Source of the DNA: DASQUP01 sp035641235
GTDB lineage: Bacteria > Actinomycetota > CADDZG01 > WHSQ01
Direction of reading: 5' to 3'
Assembly: GCA_035641235.1 (NCBI GenBank)
Contig: DASQUP010000144.1
Coordinates: 1-61,504, forward strand
DNA: 61,504 nucleotides
Under the pieces are notes generated by a model that made no database searches, was not told the DNA's origin, and saw nothing but the letters and a program-made list of their open reading frames with translations. Shown here one piece after another: positions 41,262 to 52,368 of the stretch. Position 1 is the first letter of the stretch; each line of letters begins with the position of its first letter. The position numbers and the translations under genes were made by a program.

Positions 41262-41840
41262 CTATTCGAGGACGTACAAGGTCACGAACAAAAAGATCCA
41301 GACGACGTCCACGAAATGCCAGTAGTACGAGACGGCTTCCGCCGTTCCATGTCTGGCAGCCGAGATTCGGCCCCCTCGAGCCGAGGCGTACACCACTCCG
41401 ATTGCCACTAGACCTCCGGCGACATGGAGTCCATGGAAGCCGGTCATCGTGAAAAACAGAGTGGCGAACTGGTTCGTGGAGATGACGAAGTCCTCGCCGA
41501 CGAGTTCTGAGTACTCCCAAGCCTGTCCACCGAGGAAGACCAACCCGAGAGTGATGGTGATCACCAGCCATCTCATCGTCCCGGCGACGTCGTCAGTTCG
41601 TAGGACGGTCACCGCCCGCTGGATTGTGAACGACGAGGCTATGAGAAAGAGAGAGAAGAAGCCGGTGCGCAGTACGGCTATCTCGGCCGTCCCCGGCGGA
41701 GGCCATGGGTCGGTGGCTGCCCGAATCGTGAAGTAGGCGCCGAACAAGCTGCCGAAGAACATCAGTTCTGAGGCGATGAACAGCATCATGCCGAGGAGGG
41801 CGCCCGGAATGCGGCGTTCTCGAACTCCCTGGACGGCCAT
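41262..41840 (-). CDS. Cytochrome c oxidase subunit III-like protein (second copy)
   Basis: 192 residues, five helices. Typical COX3 segments: MLFIASELMFFGSLFGAYF, GGQAWEYSELV, FFTMTGFHGLHVAGGL and YYWHFVDVVWIFLFVTLYV. It is separated from the main oxidase operon and transcribed the other way with tlpA and ccmE. Paralogous to the COX3 at 45436. Could belong to the same oxidase or to another one encoded elsewhere. Start overlaps the tlpA stop (TAATG). Confidence 0.9.
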   Translation of the reverse strand: MAVQGVRERRIPGALLGMMLFIASELMFFGSLFGAYFTIRAATDPWPPPGTAEIAVLRTGFFSLFLIASSFTIQRAVTVLRTDDVAGTMRWLVITITLGLVFLGGQAWEYSELVGEDFVISTNQFATLFFTMTGFHGLHVAGGLVAIGVVYASARGGRISAARHGTAEAVSYYWHFVDVVWIFLFVTLYVLE

Positions 41841-42409
41841 TACCCCGATCCCGCCTCGTTCAGCAGACCCTCGATCCTCGCCAGCAGTTCCTCCTCCGAG
41901 ATCTCACCGAGCACCGGATCACCGCTGAGACGACCGTTCGCGTCCATAAAGAAGGTCTGTGGCAGCGGGTCTACGTTGAGCTGCCCGGCCAGCTCCGCTT
42001 CGGGGTCTCTCAAGATGTCGTAGGTGATCTCGTATTCCTCTACGAATTCCTTCGCAGTGACCTCCGCGTCCTTGACATCGATCCCGACGATCGTCAGCTC
42101 GTCGGAGAAGCGCCGATGCATTCGCTCGAACAGCGGCATCTCCCTGCGGCACGGGATACACCACGAAGCCCAGAAATTCAGGATCGCGGGGCGACCGCTG
42201 AGATCGCTACGTGCGACCGTTCCGGGGGCGTCCAGACGAGGCAACTCGAACTCCACGAGACGGCCCGGTGCCGTCGCACTGTCTGGAGCAGGGCGCACGA
42301 GCCCGAATACGACGACGCCGATCAAGAAGGCTGCTGCAACCAACGCGGGAATCAGCCGGCGGGACTTTGAGCGTTTGTGAGCGCCTTCCACCTCGTCCCA
42401 AGGCACCAT
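41840..42409 (-). CDS. TlpA/ResA-like thioredoxin (second copy)
   Basis: 189 residues from the ATG at 42409; upstream in-frame sequence is not family-like. One anchor helix (about 21-40), then a thioredoxin fold with LNFWASWCIPC (about 83-93) and the cis-Pro loop PLPQTFFMD. Expected to reduce apocytochrome or CuA-site cysteines. Divergent from COX2 by 74 bp. Confidence 0.9.
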   Translation of the reverse strand: MVPWDEVEGAHKRSKSRRLIPALVAAAFLIGVVVFGLVRPAPDSATAPGRLVEFELPRLDAPGTVARSDLSGRPAILNFWASWCIPCRREMPLFERMHRRFSDELTIVGIDVKDAEVTAKEFVEEYEITYDILRDPEAELAGQLNVDPLPQTFFMDANGRLSGDPVLGEISEEELLARIEGLLNEAGSG

Positions 42410-42483
42410 ATCGAGCAGGCTACCGGCCTTCGTTCCTTTATGCTGACGGCGTCGAAGCCAAGTTCGAACGGAACAAGGACTGG

Positions 42484-43533
42484 ATGGGAACTCCCGGAAA
42501 AGGCAGGTCTCGCATTCTGTTCGGCCTCGTACTGGCGACGTTTGCCTTGCTGGTCGCCGCGTGCGCACCCGACGCGCCGCAAGACGTGTTGAAGCCCGAA
42601 GGGCTCGGCGCCCGCGAGGCCGATCGCCTGTGGGACATCGTCTTCCCCATCGCCGCCGTGATCTTCTTTGTCGTCGAAGGAGTTCTTATCTATGCCGTCG
42701 TGAAGTACCGGCATAAGCCGGGGCGCGAGGCGAAGCAGTTCCACGGCAACACAAAGATCGAAGTCGCGCTTACCGCCATACCAGCTCTGATTCTGGCCGG
42801 CATCGCGGTTCCCACGGTGCGGACGATCTTCGACCTGGCGGAGGAACGGCCGGGATCGATGCAGGTGACGGTCATCGCCCATCAGTTCTGGTGGGAGTAC
42901 AGGTATCCGGAGCTCGGCATCACCACTGCCAATGAATTGCACATTCCCGTCGGGCAGCCCGTACGAGTGAGGCTCGAGGGCCAGGTGCGAGACCCCGTTG
43001 ATGGGACAGAGGAAGTCATCCACAGCTTCTGGGTGCCGCGCCTGATGGGAGCTCAGGATGTGGTTCCAGGGCGCGCCGAGTTTCAACTTCTTCAGGCCGA
43101 CCGTCCGGGTGAGTACTTAGGAGAGTGCAAGGAGTACTGCGGCCTCTCCCACGCCAACATGCGGCTGCGGGTCATCGCGCAACCTCAGGAAGAGTTCGAC
43201 GCGTGGGTCGAGGACATGCAAACGACCGAGGAACACGACGGTGGTCTCGACGGGGCCGATCTTTTCGTGAACGGAGCCGACAACATAGGCCAGCCGTGTT
43301 CGGCGTGCCACTCGGTTGAAGCCTCCCAGGAACAGCCGAGCCTCGGACCCAACCTGGGCGGGTTTTCCGAACGCGGCATGTTCGCGGGAGCCATCTTCGA
43401 GAACAATGAGGAGAATCTCCGCGCGTGGCTCCGGAACCCGCCCGGCGTGAAGCCCGGCGCCAAGATGCCGAACCTCAACCTCACATCGGACCAGATAGAC
43501 GCGCTGATCGAATACCTGCAATCGTTGGAATGA
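42484..43533 (+). CDS. ctaC: Cytochrome c oxidase subunit II fused to cytochrome c (caa3 type)
   Basis: 349 residues from ATG 42484 (AAGGA 5 nt upstream). Lipoprotein signal (LLVAAC, Cys about 27), two helices, CuA domain with HSFW, GECKEYCGLSHANM (Cys about 215 and 219), then a cytochrome c domain with CSACH (about 273-277) and a Met ligand in GAKMPNL. The fused cytochrome takes electrons from the b6f-like complex or a cupredoxin. Confidence 0.95.
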   Translation: MGTPGKGRSRILFGLVLATFALLVAACAPDAPQDVLKPEGLGAREADRLWDIVFPIAAVIFFVVEGVLIYAVVKYRHKPGREAKQFHGNTKIEVALTAIPALILAGIAVPTVRTIFDLAEERPGSMQVTVIAHQFWWEYRYPELGITTANELHIPVGQPVRVRLEGQVRDPVDGTEEVIHSFWVPRLMGAQDVVPGRAEFQLLQADRPGEYLGECKEYCGLSHANMRLRVIAQPQEEFDAWVEDMQTTEEHDGGLDGADLFVNGADNIGQPCSACHSVEASQEQPSLGPNLGGFSERGMFAGAIFENNEENLRAWLRNPPGVKPGAKMPNLNLTSDQIDALIEYLQSLE

Positions 43534-43564
43534 TGGACGGACTCAGAGCTGGGGGAGTGAAGTC

Positions 43565-45435
<1,871 letters not shown>

Positions 45436-45439
<4 letters not shown>

Positions 45440-46047
45440 GCTCTCAGCACGCGGCGGCGCACGCCCCTCCCGAACACCACACGAGTACAGGGCTCGACAA
45501 CGTCAAGCTGGCGATGTGGGCCTTCCTGGGCTCGGAGTGCCTGTTCTTCGGCTCACTCATCTCGACGTACCTCTTGTATCGCAACCGTGTCCTGGATGGA
45601 CCGAAGCCACAAGAGATCTACGACATCCCGTATACGTCCGTCAGTTCGTTCGTGCTGCTCATGTCGTCCGTGACGATGGTCCTTGCACTCGCCGCCATCC
45701 AACGGGGCGATCACCGCGGGTTGCGCATATGGCTGCTGGCGACGGCGATGCTCGGCTCGGTCTTCATCGGCGGGCAGATCTACGAGTTCACGACTTTCGT
45801 CGACGAAGGTCTCAAGCTCTCCACGAGCACCTTCGGCAGCGCGTTCTTCGTGATGACCGGATTCCACGGTGCGCACGTGACGGTTGGAATCTTCATGTTG
45901 TTGTCTCTCGTCGGAATGTCGATGTTCGGGAGGCTGTCGGACCCCGACGGCCCTCGAAAGGTGGAATTGATCGGCCTCTACTGGCACTTCGTGGACATCG
46001 TTTGGATCGTCATCTTCACCGTCGTGTACCTGATCCCCACCAACTAG
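45436..46047 (+). CDS. ctaE: Cytochrome c oxidase subunit III
   Basis: 203 residues from the TTG at 45436, which overlaps the ctaD stop and follows GGAGGAAGG. Five helices; GSECLFFGSLISTYLLYRNR, GQIYEFTTFVDEG, FFVMTGFHGAHVTVGI and YWHFVDIVWIVIF are family segments. Main COX3 of the operon. Confidence 0.94.
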
Positions 46048-46059
46048 CGGAGTGAACAA

Positions 46060-46410
46060 ATGACCCAGGCAGGCGTCGAACATGCTCCCAGAGAGGAAGG
46101 CGAACTCGCCCATCACCCCGAGCCGCGGCAGTACGTGGTGGTTGGGGTCTGGCTGGCGATCGTCACGGCACTCGAGGTCGCCATCTACTACATCGACAGC
46201 ATGCGCGACATCATCGTGCCGTTCCTATTGGTGTTCGCGTTCATTAAGTTCTTTCTGGTTGCGACCTGGTTCATGCATCTCAAGTTCGACAGCCCACTAT
46301 TTCGCAGGCTGTTCGTCAGTGGCCTCGTCCTCGCTCTTGCCATCTTCGCCATCGTGTTGACCGTGTTCCTTGCGCGCGGCGGCGCGGTGCCTGAGATCGC
46401 AGGCGGATGA
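46060..46410 (+). CDS. ctaF: Cytochrome c oxidase subunit IV (prokaryotic caa3 type)
   Basis: 116 residues, three helices. YVVVGVWLAIVTALEVAIYY and FIKFFLVATWFMHLKFD match the bacterial COX4 family, an accessory membrane subunit that stabilises COX1. Twelve base pairs after ctaE and overlapping ctaG. Confidence 0.92.
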   Translation: MTQAGVEHAPREEGELAHHPEPRQYVVVGVWLAIVTALEVAIYYIDSMRDIIVPFLLVFAFIKFFLVATWFMHLKFDSPLFRRLFVSGLVLALAIFAIVLTVFLARGGAVPEIAGG

Positions 46411-47276
46411 TTTCCGCAGCGCAAGAGGCAACCGCTGTGCTCGTGTGGCACCCGCACCCTGACGTGTGGCTGCTCGTTGTGGGGCTGCTTGTCGGCTATG
46501 TGTGGGCCGTCACCGTCCTGGGCCCGCGTCGGGCCGCCCCCGGCAAACCCATCGCAACGACCGGACAGAAGGTGTCGTTTCTGCTCGGAGTAATCGCCCT
46601 GTTGATCGCGGAGGACTGGCCGCTCCACGAGCTTGCGGAGGACTACTGGTTCTCAGCGCACATGGTCCAGCACCTGATGTTCGCGTTTGTGATTCCGCCG
46701 CTGTTGCTGCTCGGCACGCCTACATGGCTGCTGAGAGGTCTGTTGGGGAAGGGGGCCCGTTTCAAGGCCTTCCGAGTTCTGACCCGGCCCTTGATCGCCC
46801 TCGTTCTGTTCAACGGCGCAGTGGTCGCCATGCACTGGCCGTTGGTGGTCGACCTCCAATCGAACAGCGCGGTGTTCCACCTCGCATTTCACTCATTCCT
46901 CTTGGGCGCCGCGCTGGTCATGTGGTCGGTTGTGGTGTCGCCGCTTCCGGAGCTCAATCGACTTTCGGAGCCGGCGAAGATGCTCTACTTGTTCCTCCAG
47001 TCCGTCGTTCCCACGGTCCCCGCATCGTTTCTTACGTTTGCCGATCGGCCCCTGTATTCGTTCTACGAGTCGGCGCCTCGGCTGTGGGGCCTGTCGGCAG
47101 GAACCGATCAGATGATGGCGGGGCTGCTCATGAAGCTCGGTGGCGGTTTGCTACTGTGGTCCGTCATCGCGGTGATGTTCTTTAGATGGAGCGCAAAAGA
47201 AGACGCTGACGTTGGACACGAAGTCGGTTGGGATGACTTCGAGCGTGAACTCGAAGTCTGGGATATGAGGAAGTGA
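46407..47276 (+). CDS. ctaG: Cytochrome c oxidase assembly factor CtaG (caa3 type), copy 1
   Basis: 289 residues, seven helices. WPLHELAEDYWFSAHMVQHL (about 72-91) and SFLTFADRPLYSFYE carry the conserved His and Asp of the caa3_CtaG family, thought to help CuB insertion. Second family member at 47980. Stop overlaps the start of the cupredoxin gene. Confidence 0.92.
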   Translation: MISAAQEATAVLVWHPHPDVWLLVVGLLVGYVWAVTVLGPRRAAPGKPIATTGQKVSFLLGVIALLIAEDWPLHELAEDYWFSAHMVQHLMFAFVIPPLLLLGTPTWLLRGLLGKGARFKAFRVLTRPLIALVLFNGAVVAMHWPLVVDLQSNSAVFHLAFHSFLLGAALVMWSVVVSPLPELNRLSEPAKMLYLFLQSVVPTVPASFLTFADRPLYSFYESAPRLWGLSAGTDQMMAGLLMKLGGGLLLWSVIAVMFFRWSAKEDADVGHEVGWDDFERELEVWDMRK

Positions 47277-47941
47277 TGAGCCAGCAAGATCCGATGCTGG
47301 GAGAGGTACGTTTCAGGGTCCCGCTCCCGGTTCTGATTCCGGTCACGGCGGTCGTGGTCATCGTTCTGTTGACCTTCGGCTTTTCGCGTGTGCTGCTTGC
47401 ACTCCCTGCGGAGGCCGCTACGGCCGTCGCCACGGTGACTGCCTTGAACATCCTCGGCGCCTGCGCCGTGCTGGCCTCACGACCAAACATCTCACGCAAT
47501 GGGATGGTTGAGCTGGCCGTCGTCGTGATCTATCCCGTGATCATCGGCATCGCGATCGCACAACTGGGTATCGGGGCGGAGGAGCACGCGGAAGCAGCGC
47601 CGCCAGCGGCCGAGGAGGGAGCGCCGGCAGGTGACTCGGGCGGCCCGGTTGCCAGCGGGGGGACTATGGTCGCGGAGGACGTTCAGTTCGCGTCCGACAC
47701 CATTGAGTTAACTGCCGGGGAAGATGTCTCGATCACCTTCGACAACCGCGATGAACTCCAGCACAACGTCGCGATCTATGCAGACGAGGCCGATGCCGAC
47801 GCGCAGGAGAACCCCATCTTCCAGGGGGAGATCATCACCGGGACGACCGTCACCTACGAATTCACGGCCCCGGACGCGGGGGAGTACGTATTCCAGTGTG
47901 ACGTGCATCCCGCGATGGGCGGCACCGTAGTTGTGGAGTAG
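47276..47941 (+). CDS. Membrane cupredoxin between the two ctaG genes
   Basis: 221 residues: three helices in the first 90 residues, an Ala/Glu/Pro linker, then a cupredoxin domain (about 130-221). Copper ligands: His in LQHNVAIYAD, and Cys, His, Met in FQCDVHPAMGG. The domain is closely similar to that of the protein at 53479 (shared ITGTTVTY and DVQF/NVQF blocks). Likely electron carrier to caa3 or copper donor with CtaG. Confidence 0.85.
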   Translation: MSQQDPMLGEVRFRVPLPVLIPVTAVVVIVLLTFGFSRVLLALPAEAATAVATVTALNILGACAVLASRPNISRNGMVELAVVVIYPVIIGIAIAQLGIGAEEHAEAAPPAAEEGAPAGDSGGPVASGGTMVAEDVQFASDTIELTAGEDVSITFDNRDELQHNVAIYADEADADAQENPIFQGEIITGTTVTYEFTAPDAGEYVFQCDVHPAMGGTVVVE

Positions 47942-47979
47942 CACTGGAATCGGCCGGAAGGTAGCCGGGAGGTAGGCAT

Positions 47980-48825
47980 TTGATTCTGGCGCACGGTCCG
48001 GCTCCAGATCCCGGTATCTGGTTCCTCCAATGGGCCTTTGAACCGCTCGTCTGGGGCGCTGGTGCCGCCTCAGCGTGGTGGTACATACGAGCGGCGCGCC
48101 GGGTACATGGATGGTCTGTGTGGCGCAGCCGCAGCTACATCGCTGGGATCGGGGTGGCTGTGTTCGCGTTGTCCGGTCCACCGGCGGTTTTTGACACAGC
48201 GCTCTTCTGGGTCCACATGGTGCAGCACCTGCTCCTGGTGATGCTCGCCGCTCCGCTGTTATTGCTCGGCGCGCCGGTGACGCTGGCGCTGCGATCCGGT
48301 TCGGATCGGCTGCGGCGGAGGCTGCGCGCCCTTATAGAGATGCCTCCCATAAAGTTCTTCGGGCAGCCGGTAGTCGCATGGATGTTGATGGCGGCCGTCG
48401 TGGTTCTCACCCACTTCTCGGCCATCTACAACGCGGCACTCGAGAACGAACTCGTACACATCGGCGAACATGCTCTGTACATCTCCGCAGCCCTCCTGTT
48501 CTGGTGGCCGGTGGTGGGGTTGGATCCAGGGTCATCACGCCTGGCACGGCCCGTGCGTGTGGTGTACGTGGCTCTCACGATGCCCGTCCAGGCATTTGTA
48601 GGACTGGCTTTGTATTCCGCGGACCGAGTTCTTTACGAGCACTACTCCACGCTCCAGCGGTCGTGGGGGCCTGCTCCTCTGGCGGATCAGCAGCTCGCCG
48701 GCGTTGTGATGTGGGTTGGTGGCGAGCTCCTTGCGGGGGCGGCGCTGGCCGCCGTAGTAGTCGCCTGGATGCGCGAAGAAGATCGGCTCGCCGCCAAAGA
48801 GGATCGCCGCCTGGGGCTCACCTAG
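47980..48825 (+). CDS. CtaG-family protein, copy 2
   Basis: 281 residues from TTG 47980 with GGGAGG upstream. Same caa3_CtaG family: FWVHMVQHLLLVMLAAPLLLLG (helix with His pair), VVLTHFSAIYNAALEN and LYEHYSTLQRSWG. Divergent from copy 1 at sequence level. The two copies may serve two oxidases or the two CuB-loading steps. Confidence 0.88.
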   Translation: MILAHGPAPDPGIWFLQWAFEPLVWGAGAASAWWYIRAARRVHGWSVWRSRSYIAGIGVAVFALSGPPAVFDTALFWVHMVQHLLLVMLAAPLLLLGAPVTLALRSGSDRLRRRLRALIEMPPIKFFGQPVVAWMLMAAVVVLTHFSAIYNAALENELVHIGEHALYISAALLFWWPVVGLDPGSSRLARPVRVVYVALTMPVQAFVGLALYSADRVLYEHYSTLQRSWGPAPLADQQLAGVVMWVGGELLAGAALAAVVVAWMREEDRLAAKEDRRLGLT

Positions 48826-49026
48826 CTCTCCGTCGACGACCTTCGACCGACGCATTCGCCTACTTCTCAATAGTTCCTTGCCCCTGGCTGGAATCTTCAG
48901 GATTGCCCAGACGGCGTGCATATGCGTAACTTGTACCGGAGTGCTGATCCGCCGGGCCGGCGAACGGTTCAGCGTTTTGCCGGCCGGGTGGATGCGGGTT
49001 TACCGGTATGGCTCGAGGAGGTCCCG

Positions 49027-50193
49027 ATGGCCCAGACGAGTGCCTTTGATCCCGTCACCCAGGATGACATCCGCGACCTCCTTGCCCCTCGATCGGCTCC
49101 GGCGGTATCGATCTATCAGCCATCGCATCGCGCCGGGCCCGAGGCGGAACAGAACATCCTTCGCTACAAAAACCTGCTCTCCGATGCTGAGGCGAAGCTC
49201 TCTCAACAGGGCGTGGGCAATTCTGAAACGGGGGGGATCCTTCGCCCTGCGCGTGCACTCCTGGATCGGTCCGAGTTCTGGCGGCATCAACTTGACGGCC
49301 TTGCGGTATTTGCGGCTCCGGAGTTCTTTCGCGTGCTGAAGCTCCCACATGAGGCCGAGGAGCTTGTTGTCGTCGGCGAAACCCTGCATGTCACCCCCTT
49401 GCTTCCCGCGATGACCCAAGGGCACTTTTACATCCTTGCGGTGAGCATGGACTCGCTTCGCCTTATGCGCGCCACGCCTCACAGCATCGAGGAGGTTGAC
49501 ATCACCGACGTACCGAGAAGTCTGGCTGAGGCAACTCGCTACGACGACTACCAGAAGAAGAACCTGCAACGCCATCCCACATCGCGGGCCGGTGTGGGCG
49601 GCCGCACCATGCAGCATGGTCATGGGCCGGGTGACGAAGACCTCAAAGAGGAGATCAAGCGGTACTTCCAGGCCGCCGACGCCGGAGTCTGCCGAATGTT
49701 GACTACGGACGGCGCGCCGCTAGTCGTTGCGGCCGTCGACTATCTGATCACGATGTACCGGCATGTGACCGACTACCGGAACGTCGTGAACAAGGGCATC
49801 GAGGGGAATCCCGACCAACTGTCGCCGCGGCAATTGCTCGAACGCGCCCGCCCGATCGTTGATCCGATCTTTCGTGAGCCCCTCCTCAAGGCCAAAGACA
49901 AGTACGGCCGAGGTGAGGGTGTCGGACTCGCATCCTGTGCCCTACTCGACGTGGTGCGTGGCGCACACGCTGGAAGGGTGGAAAGCCTCATGGTGGCAAA
50001 AGGTGAGCGCCGCTGGGGGGCCTACGTTGCGGACGCCGACGCACTCGAGGTCCATGACGACCCGTCGCCGGGAGACGGGGACTTACTCGATCTCGCAACA
50101 CGCCAGAGCCTTCTTCACGGCGGATCCGTCTACCTCGTGGAGCGCGACGAGATGCCCTGTGCGGAGCCAATCGCAGCGGTGTTTCGCTACTGA
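49027..50193 (+). CDS. baeRF-family protein (bacterial eRF1-like domain)
   Basis: 388 residues from ATG 49027 (GAGGAGG 6 nt upstream). N-terminal DIRDLLAPRSAPAVSIYQPSHRAG opens a domain ending in LRPARALLDRSEFWRHQLDGL, then a middle segment GVGGRTMQHGHGPGDEDLKE in the place of the eRF1 GGQ region, and a C-terminal L7Ae-like part. Such proteins are proposed to act on stalled or hibernating ribosomes; no activity is shown. It stands alone between ctaG and ctaB. An inverted repeat GGCCGGC/GCCGGCC (48955-48985) lies in its upstream region. Confidence 0.75.
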   Translation: MAQTSAFDPVTQDDIRDLLAPRSAPAVSIYQPSHRAGPEAEQNILRYKNLLSDAEAKLSQQGVGNSETGGILRPARALLDRSEFWRHQLDGLAVFAAPEFFRVLKLPHEAEELVVVGETLHVTPLLPAMTQGHFYILAVSMDSLRLMRATPHSIEEVDITDVPRSLAEATRYDDYQKKNLQRHPTSRAGVGGRTMQHGHGPGDEDLKEEIKRYFQAADAGVCRMLTTDGAPLVVAAVDYLITMYRHVTDYRNVVNKGIEGNPDQLSPRQLLERARPIVDPIFREPLLKAKDKYGRGEGVGLASCALLDVVRGAHAGRVESLMVAKGERRWGAYVADADALEVHDDPSPGDGDLLDLATRQSLLHGGSVYLVERDEMPCAEPIAAVFRY

Positions 50194-50354
50194 CACTGAA
50201 CGCTGGGCACAGACAAACATCGTGTATGAGGCGAAATCGGGCGACGGCATCGTCGTGACAGTTCAGGCCAGAGCTCAGTCGGGTGTTCCCGGGGGAACCG
50301 GGCCAACCGACACCGAAGTCGTTACCGATCAGCCGATCACGATCACCTGATTGA

Positions 50355-51326
50355 TCAGATCCGAATGAACTGATCGGCTGCTGCCGCCACGAACAGCAGC
50401 GCCAGGTAATAGATCGAGAACCGGAACAGGTCCCAGGCGACGCGCGGTTCGGGCCTTCGCCACAGTCGGATCGCGAGGTAGATAAACGCGCCGTTCAGCA
50501 CAAGTGCAGACCCGAGGTACAGCATTCCCATCCGTCCGACGGAGAAGAAGGCCAGGCACATCGCCAGAAGCAGTAGTGAGTACAGGAGGATGTGTTTGGT
50601 CGTCTCCTCCCGGCCATAGATGACGGGCATCATCGGCACGCCGGCGGCTGCGTAGTCGCGCTCGTAGCGCAGCGCCAATGCCCAGAAGTGGGGCGGCGTC
50701 CAGTAGAAGATGATTGCAAAGAGGGCGAGTGCCGGAAGCTCAAGTGTTCCCGTTACGGCCGCCCATCCGACGAGAGCAGGAACGGCACCTGCGGCGCCTC
50801 CGATGACGATGTTCTGTGGCGTCGTTCGTTTGAGTCCGATCGTGTAGACGAAGACGTAGAACAGCAGACCGGCCAGTGCGAGAGCCGCGGCGAGGGCGTT
50901 CACCGTCGTCCACATCTGAAGGAAGGAGACGGCGCCGAGAACCGTCCCGAATACCAATGCGCTGCGCGGCGCAACGCGGTGAGAGGGCAGGGGTCGCCGC
51001 CGAGTGCGCGGCATGATCCCGTCGATATCTCGGTCGACGTAGCAGTTGATCGCGTTGGCGCCGCCGGCGGCCAGAGTGCCACCCAGCAAGGTCCACAGGA
51101 CGAGGGCCGTCGACGGCCACCCCTTCGCCGCCACGACCATCGAGGGAACTGTTGTTACCAGCAGCAGCTCGATGATGCGCGGCTTGGTCAGCGCGATATA
51201 GGCCGCGACTCGTTCTCGGACGGAGAGGCCTGTATATACCGGCGGTTCGGCGTCACCGGAGTGCCGCCGGCCCAGTTGCTCGTCGATGCCGACGGCAGGT
51301 GAACGTGAGGCCATGTCGCTCTGCAT
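50355..51326 (-). CDS. ctaB: Protoheme IX farnesyltransferase (heme O synthase)
   Basis: 323 residues from ATG 51326 (or 319 from 51314). UbiA-type prenyltransferase with nine helices: NCYVDRDIDGIMPRTRRRP (about 109-127, first Asp-rich site) and ALRYERDYAAAGVPMMP (second site). Makes heme O from heme B and farnesyl-PP for the caa3 oxidase. One base from the ctaA stop, so they form an operon. Confidence 0.95.
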   Translation of the reverse strand: MQSDMASRSPAVGIDEQLGRRHSGDAEPPVYTGLSVRERVAAYIALTKPRIIELLLVTTVPSMVVAAKGWPSTALVLWTLLGGTLAAGGANAINCYVDRDIDGIMPRTRRRPLPSHRVAPRSALVFGTVLGAVSFLQMWTTVNALAAALALAGLLFYVFVYTIGLKRTTPQNIVIGGAAGAVPALVGWAAVTGTLELPALALFAIIFYWTPPHFWALALRYERDYAAAGVPMMPVIYGREETTKHILLYSLLLLAMCLAFFSVGRMGMLYLGSALVLNGAFIYLAIRLWRRPEPRVAWDLFRFSIYYLALLFVAAAADQFIRI

Positions 51327-51327
51327 C

Positions 51328-52263
51328 CTAACGGCCGGCCTCAACTGCGGCAGTGGATGATGCGGCCATCCCCTTGGCGGCCCCAAGCTCCTCGATCACA
51401 GGACTCGTTGCGGCCGCAATCGCCACCAAGGCAGCCCATATCCCGGCTCCTGCGGCGAGGTGGAACATCACAACGATCGGGTTCAGCACGGTCCACACGT
51501 TCAGGGCACCGATGAAGATCTCCACTATGAAGAGCGCTGCTGCAATGCGGGCAAGGCGCCGGACGAGCTCCAGACGGCTCCGGCGGACTATCTGGACTGC
51601 CACCCACACGACGATCACCGCGACAACCACTGCGAGTATCCGATGAAGGAAGTGAACTGCCTCGCGCTCGACCCCGATGTTGGGGACGAAGCGTCCGTGT
51701 TGAAGCGGCCATCCCGGCATGTAGCCGTAGTCGCTCGTGTACGAGCCCACGATGAGCAGAACGAACACGGCGGATGACGCCCATGCGGCGAGCCGGGCGA
51801 CAGTCTGGTCGGGTGGCCCATCGACTCCCCCCTCCGCCCGAGTCGAGGCCGCGACCACCCCAATCAGAGCAGCCAGGAACACCATCGCCGTTGCGAGGTG
51901 ACCGACCACGAGCAGCACCTCAAGTTCGCCCTTCACAACCACACGACCGAGGAGTCCCTGGAAGATGACGAGAGCCAGTGCCGCCCCCGACAGTTTCACC
52001 AGGCCCGGACGGTCTCGCAGGTACCGAAGCGCTTGCACGAAGAGTGCCAGGACCAGCAGGCCCACGATCATGGCGACAGCACGATGGGTCCACTCGATGA
52101 TGACCGGCCGCGCGTTCAGGACGGGAATGAGTTTGCCGTTGCAGTCGGGCCAGTCGTCTCCACATCCGAGGCCCGAGTCGGTGGCGCGAACGAGCCCTCC
52201 AACAGCCACCAGAAGAAGCGTCGCGACCGTCGATGTGGCCGCAAGCCGGCGAAAAGAATGCAT
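51328..52263 (-). CDS. ctaA: Heme A synthase (COX15/CtaA)
   Basis: 311 residues, eight helices. Heme His ligands lie in EWTHRAVAM, VGHLATAMV, HFLHRILAV and VMFHLAAG; the catalytic Glu is in that first EWTHR. Cys in GLGCGDDWPDC form the C-x6-C loop disulfide of the Bacillus-type enzyme. Converts heme O to heme A. Transcribed with ctaB. Confidence 0.95.
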   Translation of the reverse strand: MHSFRRLAATSTVATLLLVAVGGLVRATDSGLGCGDDWPDCNGKLIPVLNARPVIIEWTHRAVAMIVGLLVLALFVQALRYLRDRPGLVKLSGAALALVIFQGLLGRVVVKGELEVLLVVGHLATAMVFLAALIGVVAASTRAEGGVDGPPDQTVARLAAWASSAVFVLLIVGSYTSDYGYMPGWPLQHGRFVPNIGVEREAVHFLHRILAVVVAVIVVWVAVQIVRRSRLELVRRLARIAAALFIVEIFIGALNVWTVLNPIVVMFHLAAGAGIWAALVAIAAATSPVIEELGAAKGMAASSTAAVEAGR

Positions 52264-52280
52264 GGGCAGGCGATGCTACC

Positions 52281-52331
52281 TGTTCTTTTCTCCCCTATAC
52301 GCCGTGGGGGCGGTTGCAGAAGAAATGAACG
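52281..52331. repeat. 51-bp imperfect palindrome (type 2, degenerate)
   Basis: TGTTCTTTTCT and AGAAATGAACG arms pair with mismatches, 8+8 nt unpaired, inner CGCC / GGCG. Shares GTTCTTTTCT and the 51-bp span with the palindrome at 5079. In the divergent gap between ctaA and the polyprenyl synthase gene. Confidence 0.4.
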
Positions 52332-52368
52332 CTTTAAGCCGCTCGGGCGGCCGTAATCTACACTCCGA

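Noticed and set aside
50221..50350. Small 42-residue frame after the baeRF gene
   Set aside because: It only continues an alternative frame of that gene, has no ribosome site and no recognisable features.
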